A stretch of 64,000 nt of DNA from Chloroflexota bacterium (lineage in GTDB: Bacteria > Chloroflexota > Anaerolineae > Anaerolineales > Villigracilaceae): contig JAEWVF010000005.1 in assembly GCA_023459215.1 (NCBI GenBank), forward strand, positions 51,046-115,045, in the 5' to 3' direction. Made by a program: the position numbers and the translations under genes. Shown here one piece after another: positions 34,520-43,927 of the stretch (positions within the stretch are counted from its first letter, which is position 1; the number at the start of each line of letters is the position of its first letter). The notes under the pieces are model-generated. The model saw only the letters and a list, made by a program, of their open reading frames with translations, had not been told where the DNA came from and did not search any database.

Positions 34520-37500
34520 ATGACCGCAAATCTGCTGGCTCTTCATCTATTTTTGACAGCGATCTTGTTCCTGGTTGTCGGGAGGTACAGTTTCCGCCAT
34601 CGCCAGTCCAACGCGGCCATTCCATTCGGAATGGCCATGTTTCTTCTTGGGGGATTCGTTTTTCTGGCCAGTTTGGATCTTCTGATTACAGACCGGCATG
34701 TAAAAATCATCCTGATGCAACTGCGGCTATCGATCATGCCGTTTGCGCCAGTAACCGTCCTGGTCAGCGCCATCGAAAACGCAAACCGCTCCTATTGGCT
34801 TTCGAAAAGAAGGGTTTGGCTTTTAATGGCATTCCCCATAGCCAACTTGATATTTACATGGCTGCCGCCGCTCGAGCCGTTCATGCGAAGCAATTATCGG
34901 CTGGTGGAAACCGGATTTAGCACGGTGCTCGAATTCGAGAACGGCAACTGGTACTGGTTTTTGCTCGCCTATTCGAGCGCACTCTGCCTGGCCATCTTCG
35001 GAATCCAATTCAACACCCTGCTTAACAGCCGCGGGATATATTTCAAGCGCACCTTCCTGCTCAATCTCGGGCAAATCGTGCCTGCGCTCATCATCATCCT
35101 GACCGCCGCCGGCAAGTTAAACCTGCTTAATGGGTACAACTATGCGCCCCATGTGTTGATGCTAACCGCCCTGCTCAACGGCTGGGCAATATACCGCTAC
35201 CAATGGTTTTTCAGTTCCCCCATGGCGCGCGATATCGCCATCGACTTGGTCAACGATGCCATGATCGTGGTGGATGAAACCAGCAATATCAGCGACGCCA
35301 ACAATGCGGCCCGGCAGCTTTTCGGCCTGGGCGAAACTGATATTGGCAGGAAAATCGAAAAGGCGATTCCGGACTGGGAAACCCTGCGCAAAGAAATCGG
35401 GAACACAGGAACCCTGCGGCGCGAGATTCAGCTGCCCCAGGTCAGCCAAAAGAAAATTTTTGAATTAAATATCACCTCCGCTCAAAATGCGAATAGCTCC
35501 GGCCTCAAAGGTTATATATTAGTCCTGCGTGAAATCACGGAACAAAAGCAACTGCAAGAACAGGTTCAAAACCTGGTCAGGGCGGTCAGCCAAAGCCCGA
35601 ACAGCGTGCTGATTACCGATCCAGATGGAATCGTCGAATTTGTAAATCAATCTTTCACCACCTTGACCGGGTTTTCAAGCCAGGAAGTGCTCGGCAAGAA
35701 AACCAACTTCCTCAAATCCGGGCAAACACCCGAAAGCGTTTACCAGGAAATGTGGAAAACCATCAAGGATGGGCGCATCTGGAAAGGGGATTTGCTCAAT
35801 CGACGCAAAAACGGGGAGCTTTACTGGGAGGAAACCCTGATCTCGCCATTATTTGACCACAATGGCAAGGTTGTCAACTACATCTCGATCAAAGAAGATA
35901 TCAGCGCCCGCAAAGAGATCGACGAAGCCCTGCACCGCAGGCTCGAAGAATTGGTGATGGTCAATACCATCAGCATGGCGGCGGCTTCGCAACTCGACCT
36001 GGAATCACTCGTTTCGCTCGTCGGCCAGCAACTGGAGCAATCTTTCAATGCCCGCTCCGTCCTGATTGCGCTTCGCCGCCAGGACTCGGACTACATAGAG
36101 ATTCCTTACTGGACCATCGACCGGCAGAGGGTTTCGCCGCCGCCGGTCAAATATGGCGAGGGGCTTGTCTCGCACATCCTGGGGACAAAACAGCCGCTGC
36201 TCATTTCAAACAATTTCCAGGAAACGGCCCCCAAACTGGGTCACAAAGCGGTATTTATCGACAAATACGGATACCCCAAAACCTGGCTGGGTGTTCCAAT
36301 CATGTTTGGGCAGCATGCCGTCGGGGTTATCAGCCTGCAAAATTACAGCATCGAATTCGCGTTCAGCGACGATGATGTCAGGCTGCTCAACACCATTGCA
36401 GCCAGCATTGGCGTGGCCATTGAAAATGCGCACCTCTTCCAGGCTGCCCAACAGGAGATCCAGGAGAGGATTCGCGCGGAAGAGGAGGCCAGCCAGCGCG
36501 CCGACCAGATGTCAGCGCTTTACGAGATTGGTCACGCGCTCACCGCCGGCCTGGAATTGGATACTGTTTTGAACACGCTGATGGAAAAATGCAAACAAAT
36601 CGCTCCGGTGGATGTTTTCACCGTTGCGCTTTATGACGCCAGCAAGGAGCAGGTCAACTTTATCAAATTCAACGACAAGGGTAAAGAAAAAAAGCAAATT
36701 ACCTTGAACAATCACCTTGAGCAATACATGACCGGCAAGGTGATTCTCAAACGTTCGCTTATCCACATCCCGGACTGCGACGATGAAATTATCGCCAAGA
36801 AATCTGATTTGCAGCACACAACACAACATCACGCCCGGACTTATCTGGGGATTCCGCTCTTTCGCGGTTCGCAGGTGACCGGGGTACTTTCGGTACAAAG
36901 CTATGAACCGCACTCGCTAAGCCGGGAACAAATCCAGACGTTGGAGATTATCGCCTCACAGGCCGCCATCGCTATCGAAAACGCCCGGCTGTATGATGTC
37001 ACCCGCCGACGGGCCGAGGAAATGACCCTACTCTACGAAATCAGCCTGGAATTATCCGCCAACCTGAACATGGATCAGGTGCTGCGCAACCTGCTCGAAA
37101 AATGCCGCCTGCTGCTACCCATCGACTCGTTCTACGTTGCCATCTACGAAGAAAATACCCACCTTATCTATTACCCCCTCTTTTCCGACCAGGGCAGCTT
37201 CAAAAACATACCGGTCAGGGATATGAGGGTCGCGCCAGGCTTGACCGGAGAAGTGATCCTGAGCGCAAAAACCGTTTACCTGCATGACACGCTTGACCCC
37301 AAGACCGCCGAGCAATATCAAATCATCCATATCGGCGGCACACCCACCCGTTCGTTTGTCGGTGTGCCGATGATTGTTCGTGGAAGGGTAATTGGGGTAA
37401 TCTCGACCCAATCCTATCTCCCTAACTATTACAGTGACGAGCACATTCGGCTGCTCGAAACCATTGCCACCCAGGCGGCGATTGCGGTTGAAAACAGTCG

Positions 37501-38125
37501 CCTATACGAAGCTGCCCGCAAGGAAATCATGGAACGCCGGCAGGCGCAGGAGGATTTGCAGCAGACCAACCAGGAACTCCAGGTACAACTCCACCGCGTC
37601 GAATCGCTCCAGGAAGAACTGCGCGAACAGGCCATCCGGGATGTGCTGACCGGGTTGTTCAACCGGCGCTATCTGGATGAAACCTTTGCCAAAAAGTTGA
37701 ACCGCACGAAACGAAAAGAGTCGTCTCTGGCCGTCATCATGCTGGATATCGACCACTTCAAATCGTTTAATGATACATACGGTCACACCGCCGGGGATGA
37801 GTTGCTGGCGATGCTCGGCGAACTGCTGCGCAAACAAACCCGGCAAAGCGATGTGGCTTGCCGCTATGGCGGCGAGGAGTTCATTATCCTGCTCTCTGAT
37901 ACGCCTCTGGATGTTGCCACGAAACGCGCCGAAGAAATTCGGCGAGGCTTCGAAGAAAGCTCCATCCGCTTAGAGGAGAAGGAACTGAAAGCCACAATCT
38001 CAATCGGGATCGCCATTTACCCGGATCATGGCGATCAACCCGAAGCGCTAATCATCCAGGCAGACCAGGCTTTGTACCAGGCCAAATCCAACGGGAGGAA
38101 CCAGGTGGTTGCCTGGCGGAGGTAA
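34520..38125 (+). CDS. Multi-sensor diguanylate cyclase (7TM-PAS-PAS-GAF-GAF-GAF-GGDEF)
   Basis: A 1201-residue signalling protein. About seven membrane helices fill residues 1-220, like the N-terminal 7TM module of some histidine kinases. PAS domains lie at about 240-340 and 347-470, and GAF domains at about 477-635, 664-825 and 835-1000. A coiled coil (about 1000-1035) leads to the GGDEF domain. The active site is GGEEF at 1117-1121, with the inhibitory I-site RQSD at 1108-1111. It should make cyclic di-GMP and be product-inhibited. No EAL or HD-GYP domain is attached. A bidirectional terminator separates it from convergent metG. Confidence 0.93.
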   Translation: MTANLLALHLFLTAILFLVVGRYSFRHRQSNAAIPFGMAMFLLGGFVFLASLDLLITDRHVKIILMQLRLSIMPFAPVTVLVSAIENANRSYWLSKRRVWLLMAFPIANLIFTWLPPLEPFMRSNYRLVETGFSTVLEFENGNWYWFLLAYSSALCLAIFGIQFNTLLNSRGIYFKRTFLLNLGQIVPALIIILTAAGKLNLLNGYNYAPHVLMLTALLNGWAIYRYQWFFSSPMARDIAIDLVNDAMIVVDETSNISDANNAARQLFGLGETDIGRKIEKAIPDWETLRKEIGNTGTLRREIQLPQVSQKKIFELNITSAQNANSSGLKGYILVLREITEQKQLQEQVQNLVRAVSQSPNSVLITDPDGIVEFVNQSFTTLTGFSSQEVLGKKTNFLKSGQTPESVYQEMWKTIKDGRIWKGDLLNRRKNGELYWEETLISPLFDHNGKVVNYISIKEDISARKEIDEALHRRLEELVMVNTISMAAASQLDLESLVSLVGQQLEQSFNARSVLIALRRQDSDYIEIPYWTIDRQRVSPPPVKYGEGLVSHILGTKQPLLISNNFQETAPKLGHKAVFIDKYGYPKTWLGVPIMFGQHAVGVISLQNYSIEFAFSDDDVRLLNTIAASIGVAIENAHLFQAAQQEIQERIRAEEEASQRADQMSALYEIGHALTAGLELDTVLNTLMEKCKQIAPVDVFTVALYDASKEQVNFIKFNDKGKEKKQITLNNHLEQYMTGKVILKRSLIHIPDCDDEIIAKKSDLQHTTQHHARTYLGIPLFRGSQVTGVLSVQSYEPHSLSREQIQTLEIIASQAAIAIENARLYDVTRRRAEEMTLLYEISLELSANLNMDQVLRNLLEKCRLLLPIDSFYVAIYEENTHLIYYPLFSDQGSFKNIPVRDMRVAPGLTGEVILSAKTVYLHDTLDPKTAEQYQIIHIGGTPTRSFVGVPMIVRGRVIGVISTQSYLPNYYSDEHIRLLETIATQAAIAVENSRLYEAARKEIMERRQAQEDLQQTNQELQVQLHRVESLQEELREQAIRDVLTGLFNRRYLDETFAKKLNRTKRKESSLAVIMLDIDHFKSFNDTYGHTAGDELLAMLGELLRKQTRQSDVACRYGGEEFIILLSDTPLDVATKRAEEIRRGFEESSIRLEEKELKATISIGIAIYPDHGDQPEALIIQADQALYQAKSNGRNQVVAWRR

Positions 38126-38156
38126 ACAAAAAGCGCCCGGAGGAGCGCTCTTTGTT
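38125..38156. terminator. Bidirectional terminator between the GGDEF gene and metG
   Basis: A 12-bp stem with one mismatch (38125-38136 against 38145-38156) is flanked by A-rich and T-rich sequence and lies between convergent genes. Confidence 0.75.
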
Positions 38157-38172
38157 CTCAATAAGTCAAGTT

Positions 38173-39963
38173 TTACTTCCCAAGGCGGGAAAGTTCATCG
38201 GGAATGACTAGCTTTTCATCGAGCTTTTTGAAGAGCGGCACGGGCTGGCGCAAGGGCTGGCCGGGTTTTAATCCGCCGGGCTGCCAGAGTTCACCAGAAT
38301 TGACAGGTTTATAACGCAAAACCGTATGCTCACCAAGCGCATCGGCCACCTTTTCGGTATATTGTTCGCCAAACAACGGCGCATCGTAGCCAAAGAAGGA
38401 GTGGAGCGTCTCGCAGCTAAACGGCAAAATCGGCGCAAACAACACCTTCAGCGTATCAATTGCCCGTAGAGCGGTGTAAATCGTCAGGGCGGCAGAGTCG
38501 CGATCCGTTTTGATCGCCGTCCAGGGGGCATTGGCATCGAGGTAACGATTCACTTCCGTAGCCAGGCGCATTGTCTCGCGCAAGGCATCCCGCAGCTTGA
38601 CATTCTCGTAGAATTCGCCAACCGTTTTGAATCCGTCTTCGATAACGGCCAGAAGGCTGCGGTCCGCTTCGCGAAGCTGGTTTAAATCCACCGGAGGAAC
38701 ATGCCCATCCCAGTGCTTGAAGGCAAACGATAACACCCGATTAGCGAGGTTGCCCCAGGTGGCAACCAACTCGTTGTTATTGCGGGCCACAAAGTCATCC
38801 CAACTCCAATCGCTATCCTTGGCTTCGGGCATATTGATGGTCAGGTAATAACGCAGCGCGTCCGGGTCGTAGCGGGTGCGCGCATCGCGTCCCCAAACAG
38901 CCCAATTGCGCGAGCCGCTAATTTTCTCGCCTTCCAGGTTCATGAACTGGTTGGCCGGAACATCGTAAGGCAGGGTCAGCGCGGCTTCTTCCTCGGCAAA
39001 AATTTTCATAAAAGCCTTGCCCGCCCCCATCAGTTGGGCCGGCCACCAGGCGGCGTGGAAGAAAATATTATCCTTGCCGATAAAATAAAAGGATTTGGCC
39101 GCGGGGTTCGTCCACCAATCCCGCCAGGCGTTGCCGGTTCCTGATACCTGGCCCCACTCAATTGCCGCAGAAAGATAGCCGATGACGGCTTCGAACCAAA
39201 CGTAAATGCGTTTGCTCTCCCAGCCCTCTTCGGGGACGGGAATACCCCAATCAAGGTCGCGGGTAATGGGCCGCGGCTTCAACCCATCGCTTTCGATCTG
39301 GCCGAGCGACTGCCCGCTGACCGTTTCACGCCAGTAGGATTGGCGGGCGCGCAGGAAGTCGGCCACCTTGCTTTCGAGTTTCGACAGGTCTAGGAAGTAA
39401 TGTTCGGTCTCGCGCAGTTCAGGGGTGGAGTTGTCGACTTTTGAACGCGGATTAATCAGCTTCTCCGGTTCGAGAACATTACCGCAGCGGTCACACTGGT
39501 CAGAACGCGCGCCCTCGTATCCGCAAATATAGCAAGTGCCTTCGACATAACGATCTGGCAGGAATTTGGCGGCAGTAGGTGAATACCACTGCGGGCGGAT
39601 TTCGGTATAGAGATAGCCGTTCTCTTTCAAAGCCAGGAAAATTGACTGGGAAACCTTAAAATGATTTTCGGTATGGGTGCTTGTGAAAAGATCGTATGTA
39701 ATGCCGTAGCCCTGGAAAACATCGAGGAAGGTATCGTGGAAATATTTATACACCGCTTCAACCGGTTTCCCTTCCGCATCGGCGCGGATCGTGACCGGGG
39801 TTCCGTGCGAGTCGGTGCCGCTTACCATGAGCACCTTATTCCCCTTCAAACGGTGATAGCGGGCAACAATATCGCCCGGCAAGTGCGAACCGGTGATATT
39901 CCCAACATGGATTTCAGCGTTTGCATAAGGCCAGGCAATGGCAATCAGGATATTTTCGGGCAT
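38173..39963 (-). CDS. metG: Methionyl-tRNA synthetase
   Basis: A 596-residue class I synthetase charging tRNA-Met. The HIGH-type motif is HVGN at 19-22 in PYANAEIHVGN. A zinc knuckle is formed by CYICG and CDRCG around residues 140-160, and KISGS stands for KMSKS. The anticodon-binding helical domain follows. There is no C-terminal EMAP/Trbp111 domain. The start is preceded by GGAGG. A terminator-like hairpin ends only 26 bases upstream of the ATG, so expression may be controlled by attenuation. Confidence 0.96.
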   Translation of the reverse strand: MPENILIAIAWPYANAEIHVGNITGSHLPGDIVARYHRLKGNKVLMVSGTDSHGTPVTIRADAEGKPVEAVYKYFHDTFLDVFQGYGITYDLFTSTHTENHFKVSQSIFLALKENGYLYTEIRPQWYSPTAAKFLPDRYVEGTCYICGYEGARSDQCDRCGNVLEPEKLINPRSKVDNSTPELRETEHYFLDLSKLESKVADFLRARQSYWRETVSGQSLGQIESDGLKPRPITRDLDWGIPVPEEGWESKRIYVWFEAVIGYLSAAIEWGQVSGTGNAWRDWWTNPAAKSFYFIGKDNIFFHAAWWPAQLMGAGKAFMKIFAEEEAALTLPYDVPANQFMNLEGEKISGSRNWAVWGRDARTRYDPDALRYYLTINMPEAKDSDWSWDDFVARNNNELVATWGNLANRVLSFAFKHWDGHVPPVDLNQLREADRSLLAVIEDGFKTVGEFYENVKLRDALRETMRLATEVNRYLDANAPWTAIKTDRDSAALTIYTALRAIDTLKVLFAPILPFSCETLHSFFGYDAPLFGEQYTEKVADALGEHTVLRYKPVNSGELWQPGGLKPGQPLRQPVPLFKKLDEKLVIPDELSRLGK

Positions 39964-39989
39964 TCATACCTCCGTACATTCAGGAAATA

Positions 39990-40016
39990 AAAATGCTGGC
40001 TCTCTGCCAGCATTTT
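39990..40016 (-). terminator. Strong terminator hairpin upstream of metG
   Basis: AAAATGCTGG (39990-39999) pairs with CCAGCATTTT (40007-40016). On the minus strand it is followed by TTTATTTCC. It can end the sigma-factor transcript or attenuate metG. Confidence 0.85.
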
Positions 40017-40135
40017 AAGGCGGCGCAAACCGTCCCGCAGTTCAACTGGCAACGAACTGCAAGTGCTGTGGCATGGACATGGACATCAAATCGCGAAACA
40101 CGGCAGTATTTTACTACAAGGTGACAAATTTAATT

Positions 40136-41317
40136 TTACAAATATTCGCGCAATTGGTTTAAACGCCCCGGATGACGCATCTGGCGCAAAGCTTTGCCTT
40201 CAATCTGGCGGATTCGCTCACGGGTCAGGCCAAACTTCTGGCCGACTTCTTCCAAGGTGTATTCAACGCCATCATCCAGGCCAAAACGCATGCGCAGGAC
40301 GCGCGCCTCGCGCAGCGGCATACCCTGCAAAATCTCGTTCAACTTCTCGCGGAGCATCGATTGGTAGGCAACTTGCATCGGGGATGGGTTGAATTCATCC
40401 TCGATAAAACTTCCCAACTCCGATTCTTCATCCTCGCCGACCGGGCTTTCCAGGGAGAGCGGTTTGCGGGTAACGCGCATAATCCAGCGCAGTTTCTGGA
40501 CGGTCATCAACATGCTTTCGGCGACTTCTTCCAGGGTTGGGCTGCGGCCCAATTGCTGCTCCAGGTCACTGGTCATTTTATAGATTTGACGAACGCGGTC
40601 ACCCATATGCACCGGCAGGCGGATGGTGCGGGCCTGATCGGCGATGGCGCGGGTGATTGTCTGGCGAATCCACCAGGTGGCATAAGTGGAAAAGCGGAAG
40701 CCGCGATGCAAATCGTATTTTTCGACCGCCTTCATCAAGCCGAGATTGCCTTCCTGAATCAGATCCAGAAAAGGAACGCCCCTGCCCATGTAGCGTTTGG
40801 CGACGCTGACCACCAGGCGCGTATTGGCCTTGATCAGGTGCTCGCGAGCAACCAGCCCGTTGTGGACAGCCCGCTCAAGTTCAATGCGGTCTTCATCCAG
40901 CAAGCTGGCAGAATTGCGCAAGGTTTTAGTTGCAGAACGCCCAGCCTCGATTGCGTGGGCAATCTGGAGTTCCTCGTCCGCGCCCAGGAGCGGAACCCGC
41001 GCCATTTCGCGCAAATAAAGCCCGGTGGGATCGTCCGGGCCGGTCACTGTCTCAGATGGATCGGCCCAGGTTTCCGAACCCAGGTCGAAAAGTCCCGCCT
41101 CGTCGACAACAAAATCGACATCCGTCGGCGAGTCGTAAACTTCCACCCCGCGCTTACGAAGCGAAGTTGCCAGAACCGTCAGGCGCTCAACATCCTGATT
41201 TGCTTCGGGGCAAGCCTGCAACAAGTCATCGGTGGTTAAGTAACCCTGTACACCAGCTTTTTCAATCAGCAGGTGCAAGGCCTCGCTGCGACGTCCATGC
41301 CGTTCTGGGTATGCCAT
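40136..41317 (-). CDS. RNA polymerase sigma factor, RpoD/SigA family
   Basis: A 393-residue sigma-70 protein. A region 1.1-like N-terminus precedes region 1.2 (DPTGLYLREMARVPLL). Region 2 contains ANTRLVVSVAKRYMGRG, FLDLIQEGNLGLMKAVEKYD and FRFSTYATWWIRQ for -10 recognition and melting. Region 3 follows with VHMGDRVRQIYK, and region 4 ends in YTLEEVGQKFGLTRERIRQIE for -35 contact. The sequence is that of a primary or group 2 factor. The ATG at 41317 is chosen because GGAGG lies 5 bases before it; the GTG at 41329 includes that site. A leaderless-prone -10 pattern in this genome fits such a factor. Confidence 0.92.
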   Translation of the reverse strand: MAYPERHGRRSEALHLLIEKAGVQGYLTTDDLLQACPEANQDVERLTVLATSLRKRGVEVYDSPTDVDFVVDEAGLFDLGSETWADPSETVTGPDDPTGLYLREMARVPLLGADEELQIAHAIEAGRSATKTLRNSASLLDEDRIELERAVHNGLVAREHLIKANTRLVVSVAKRYMGRGVPFLDLIQEGNLGLMKAVEKYDLHRGFRFSTYATWWIRQTITRAIADQARTIRLPVHMGDRVRQIYKMTSDLEQQLGRSPTLEEVAESMLMTVQKLRWIMRVTRKPLSLESPVGEDEESELGSFIEDEFNPSPMQVAYQSMLREKLNEILQGMPLREARVLRMRFGLDDGVEYTLEEVGQKFGLTRERIRQIEGKALRQMRHPGRLNQLREYL

Positions 41318-41359
41318 GAAAGCCTCCACGTTCGCCAGTCTATGTTGCCATTCCAGGCT

Positions 41360-41902
41360 TTAGTCTTCAGGGTTCAATAGTTTCTTCAGGGCAGAAAAAG
41401 GCGAATCATTCTCTGGAGAATGTCCACAGTCACGCACGTTCAGGTTCTGGCCGCACTCCATGCAAAGCCCCTGACACGAAGGCTTGCAGATCGGTGTGCT
41501 GGGAATTTCAAGCATGGCATAATCGTACACCAGGGGCTGCAAATCAAGGTGGGCGTCATCGGGAACAAGCAGGCCTGAATCGGTGATATTGTCGCGGGTA
41601 AAGGCAAACAATTCGATAAACTCCCACCGCAAAACCTGCTCGTAACTTTCCAGGCAGCGCACACAATCCAGCGAAGTATGGCCGCCAAAGTTCGCTTCCA
41701 CCAGTAATCCCTGGGGGGTGCGGCTGATCTTCGCCACCCCTTCAATATCGCTGATTTGGAGGCCGTCGCCTGATGTAACCGTCAGGGATTCAAAAAAGAA
41801 TTCACGGCTGATGCCAATCGGGGAGTTAATCAAAAAACCGACATTCAGCCGTAAAGGTTTACGTAAATTAGCCACAGTGCTCACTTCAAAATGGGATTTC
41901 AA
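41360..41902 (-). CDS. YceD/DUF177 family protein
   Basis: A 180-residue protein with the DUF177 layout: an N-terminal beta region, CVRCLE in the middle, and a C-terminal CKPSCQGLCMECGQNLN zinc-like cluster. Family members affect 23S rRNA accumulation and are usually next to rpmF. Here it precedes the sigma-factor gene by 42 bases in the same direction, while rpmF is about 24 kb away. The start could also be a downstream GTG. Confidence 0.85.
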   Translation of the reverse strand: MKSHFEVSTVANLRKPLRLNVGFLINSPIGISREFFFESLTVTSGDGLQISDIEGVAKISRTPQGLLVEANFGGHTSLDCVRCLESYEQVLRWEFIELFAFTRDNITDSGLLVPDDAHLDLQPLVYDYAMLEIPSTPICKPSCQGLCMECGQNLNVRDCGHSPENDSPFSALKKLLNPED

Positions 41903-42085
41903 TCATTGTAGCATGTGCGAATCGTGAAGTCAACCATTCTGAAAGAGTGTTTTACAAGTTTGTTTCACGGCGCGTAAAAAATCATACGCCAGGCGAGCAA
42001 CTCCGATGCGGTTTCCGTGTTTTTTATAAAATAAGGTTCATCAAGTCAAAAGTGTTTATCCATATTCGTTTTTCCAGGAGGCAAT

Positions 42086-42940
42086 ATGACGAAAATCGCG
42101 ATTGTTACCGATAGCACCTCTTCACTCCCAAGCGAGTACCTGAAAAAATATAACATAACCGTCGTGCCGCAAGTTTTGATCTGGGGTGAACAAACCTTCG
42201 AAGATGGCATCGATATCCAGCCGGATGAATTCTATCGAAAACTTGCCAGCAGCAAGGTGACGCCAACCACTTCGCAAGTTTCGGTCGTCAACATGAAAAA
42301 CGCTTTCGAACAACGCCTGGCAGAAGGATACGAGGTGGTAGGCATGTTCCTGAGCTCAAAATTGTCGGGAACCCAGCAATCCGCAATACAGGGCCGCGAA
42401 ACTCTGACCTCCGGCAAAGAGAAAGTTCACCTGGTCGACACCCAAACCACAAGTATGTCGATGGGATTTCAGGTGTTGACGGTTGCCCGGGCCGCAGCCG
42501 AGGGCGCATCGGCGGCAGAGTGCCTGGCGCTGGCCGAACGAGTCAAAAGCGCCACCGGGATATTCTTCATGGTGGACACCCTGGAATTCCTGCATCGCGG
42601 CGGGCGGATCGGCGGCGCACAACGCCTGCTGGGCACGGCCCTCAACCTGAAACCAATCCTGACTGTTAAAGACGGGAAAGTCGAGGCCGTGGAACGAGTG
42701 CGCACGAAGAGCAAAGCGCTGGTGCGGTTACAGGAATTAATCGCCGAGCAATGCCAGGGGAAATCGCCAGTACACCTGGCCTCCCTGAACGCAAATGCTG
42801 TTGAAGATGCCCAGGCAGTTCTCTCCAGCGCAAGCACCAGCCTGAACGCCATAGAGAGCATCTCGGCGGAGTTAAGTCCGGTATTGGGCACACACACCGG
42901 GCCTGGGACGGTCGGGCTGGCTTACTTGACTGGGTTATAA
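42086..42940 (+). CDS. DegV family fatty-acid-binding protein (copy 1)
   Basis: A 284-residue DegV protein. IVTDSTSSLPSEY at the N-terminus and TTSQVS carry the conserved fatty-acid carboxylate contacts; HRGGRIGGAQ and the C-terminal GTHTGPGTVGLAY complete the family pattern. In Gram-positives such proteins hand fatty acids to fatty-acid kinase FakA (FakB role). FakA is not in the window. SD AGGAGG is at 42076-42081. The stop overlaps a TATAAT at 42936-42941, 28 bases before copy 2. Confidence 0.93.
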   Translation: MTKIAIVTDSTSSLPSEYLKKYNITVVPQVLIWGEQTFEDGIDIQPDEFYRKLASSKVTPTTSQVSVVNMKNAFEQRLAEGYEVVGMFLSSKLSGTQQSAIQGRETLTSGKEKVHLVDTQTTSMSMGFQVLTVARAAAEGASAAECLALAERVKSATGIFFMVDTLEFLHRGGRIGGAQRLLGTALNLKPILTVKDGKVEAVERVRTKSKALVRLQELIAEQCQGKSPVHLASLNANAVEDAQAVLSSASTSLNAIESISAELSPVLGTHTGPGTVGLAYLTGL

Positions 42941-42968
42941 TCACCCAATTCTAAAATTGGAGCAGCCC

Positions 42969-43823
42969 ATGAAAAAAGTCGCCGTCCTGACCGACAGCAC
43001 CGCTTACCTTCCCGCCTCTTATCTAAAAGCGGAAGAAATCGATACGGTTCCCTTGAATGTCATCTGGGAAGAAGAGGTTTTCGAAGATGGCGTAAATATC
43101 ACGCCAGATGTCTTCTACGAAAGACTCAAAACGGCGAAAAAAATGCCGACCACATCACAGGTTTCGGTCGGGCGAATGCAGCAAAAATTCCAAGAATTGC
43201 TTGCCCAAGGATTCGACGTGCTCGGGATTTTTATCTCATCCGGGTTGTCTGGAACCGTCCAGTCGGCAGTTCAGGCTCGGGAGCTTTTCGAGAAAGAACA
43301 AGAGCGGATCGCAGTCTTCGATAGCCAAACCACGACCATGGCAATGGGTTTCCAGGTGCTGGCCGCGGCCCGCGCGGCAAAGCAGGGATTGCCCTTGAAA
43401 GAATGTCTTGATGTCGCCGAACACGCCCGCCAGCATTCCGGGGTGTATTTCGTTGTCGATACATTGGAATTCCTGCACAAAGGCGGGCGCATTGGCAGCG
43501 CGCAGCGCTTCCTGGGGACAGCGCTCAACATGAAGCCAATTTTGCAGATGAATCAGGGCAAAATCCAGGCCCTTGAGCGCGTCCGCACCAAAGGCAAAGC
43601 GCTCGACCGCTTAATCGAACTGGTGGTTGAACAATGCGGCGGAAAAGGCCCGGTACACCTGGCCGCGCCCAACGCAAATGCAGCCGGTGAGGCCGAGCAG
43701 GTGCTCGCAAAAGCCGCCCAAAGACTGGAAATCAAAGAGAACATGATTACCCAACTCAGCCCGGTCATCGGGACTCACGTTGGGCCGGGAACAGTAGCCC
43801 TGGCATACATGACCGAACACTAA
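42969..43823 (+). CDS. DegV family fatty-acid-binding protein (copy 2)
   Basis: A 284-residue paralogue of the preceding gene, same length and clearly similar throughout (AVLTDSTAYLPASY, TTSQVSVG, HKGGRIGSAQRFLGTALNMKPIL, GTHVGPGTVALAY). Tandem FakB-like proteins often differ in preference for saturated or unsaturated fatty acids. The ATG at 42969 has GGAG upstream; the TTG at 42957 is less likely. A strong terminator follows. Confidence 0.93.
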   Translation: MKKVAVLTDSTAYLPASYLKAEEIDTVPLNVIWEEEVFEDGVNITPDVFYERLKTAKKMPTTSQVSVGRMQQKFQELLAQGFDVLGIFISSGLSGTVQSAVQARELFEKEQERIAVFDSQTTTMAMGFQVLAAARAAKQGLPLKECLDVAEHARQHSGVYFVVDTLEFLHKGGRIGSAQRFLGTALNMKPILQMNQGKIQALERVRTKGKALDRLIELVVEQCGGKGPVHLAAPNANAAGEAEQVLAKAAQRLEIKENMITQLSPVIGTHVGPGTVALAYMTEH

Positions 43824-43835
43824 GCTGTCCGAAAG

Positions 43836-43878
43836 AAAAAAGCGCGATTCACCCGCAGCGGTTGAGTCGCGCTTTTTT
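43836..43878 (+). terminator. Intrinsic terminator after the DegV pair
   Basis: A 16-bp stem with a single G-T pair (43836-43851 with 43863-43878) ends in six T residues. The A-tract on the other side makes it bidirectional. Confidence 0.92.
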
Positions 43879-43915
43879 CATATACAACCGAAAGCCTCGC
43901 CAGGCACGGAAAGGG

Positions 43916-43927
43916 TATAATTTGCGC
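43916..43927 (+). promoter_or_regulatory. -10 box directly before udk (leaderless type)
   Basis: TATAAT at 43916-43921 is followed by 6 bases and the udk ATG at 43928, with no ribosome-binding site. Confidence 0.6.

Noticed and set aside
39964..40135. T-box leader upstream of metG
   Set aside because: The conserved T-box bulge sequence and specifier-loop layout are not visible on the minus strand; only a terminator hairpin and one other stem can be supported.
40172..41239. 355-codon plus-strand frame opposite the sigma-factor gene
   Set aside because: It has no recognisable domain, and the minus strand encodes all sigma-70 regions.
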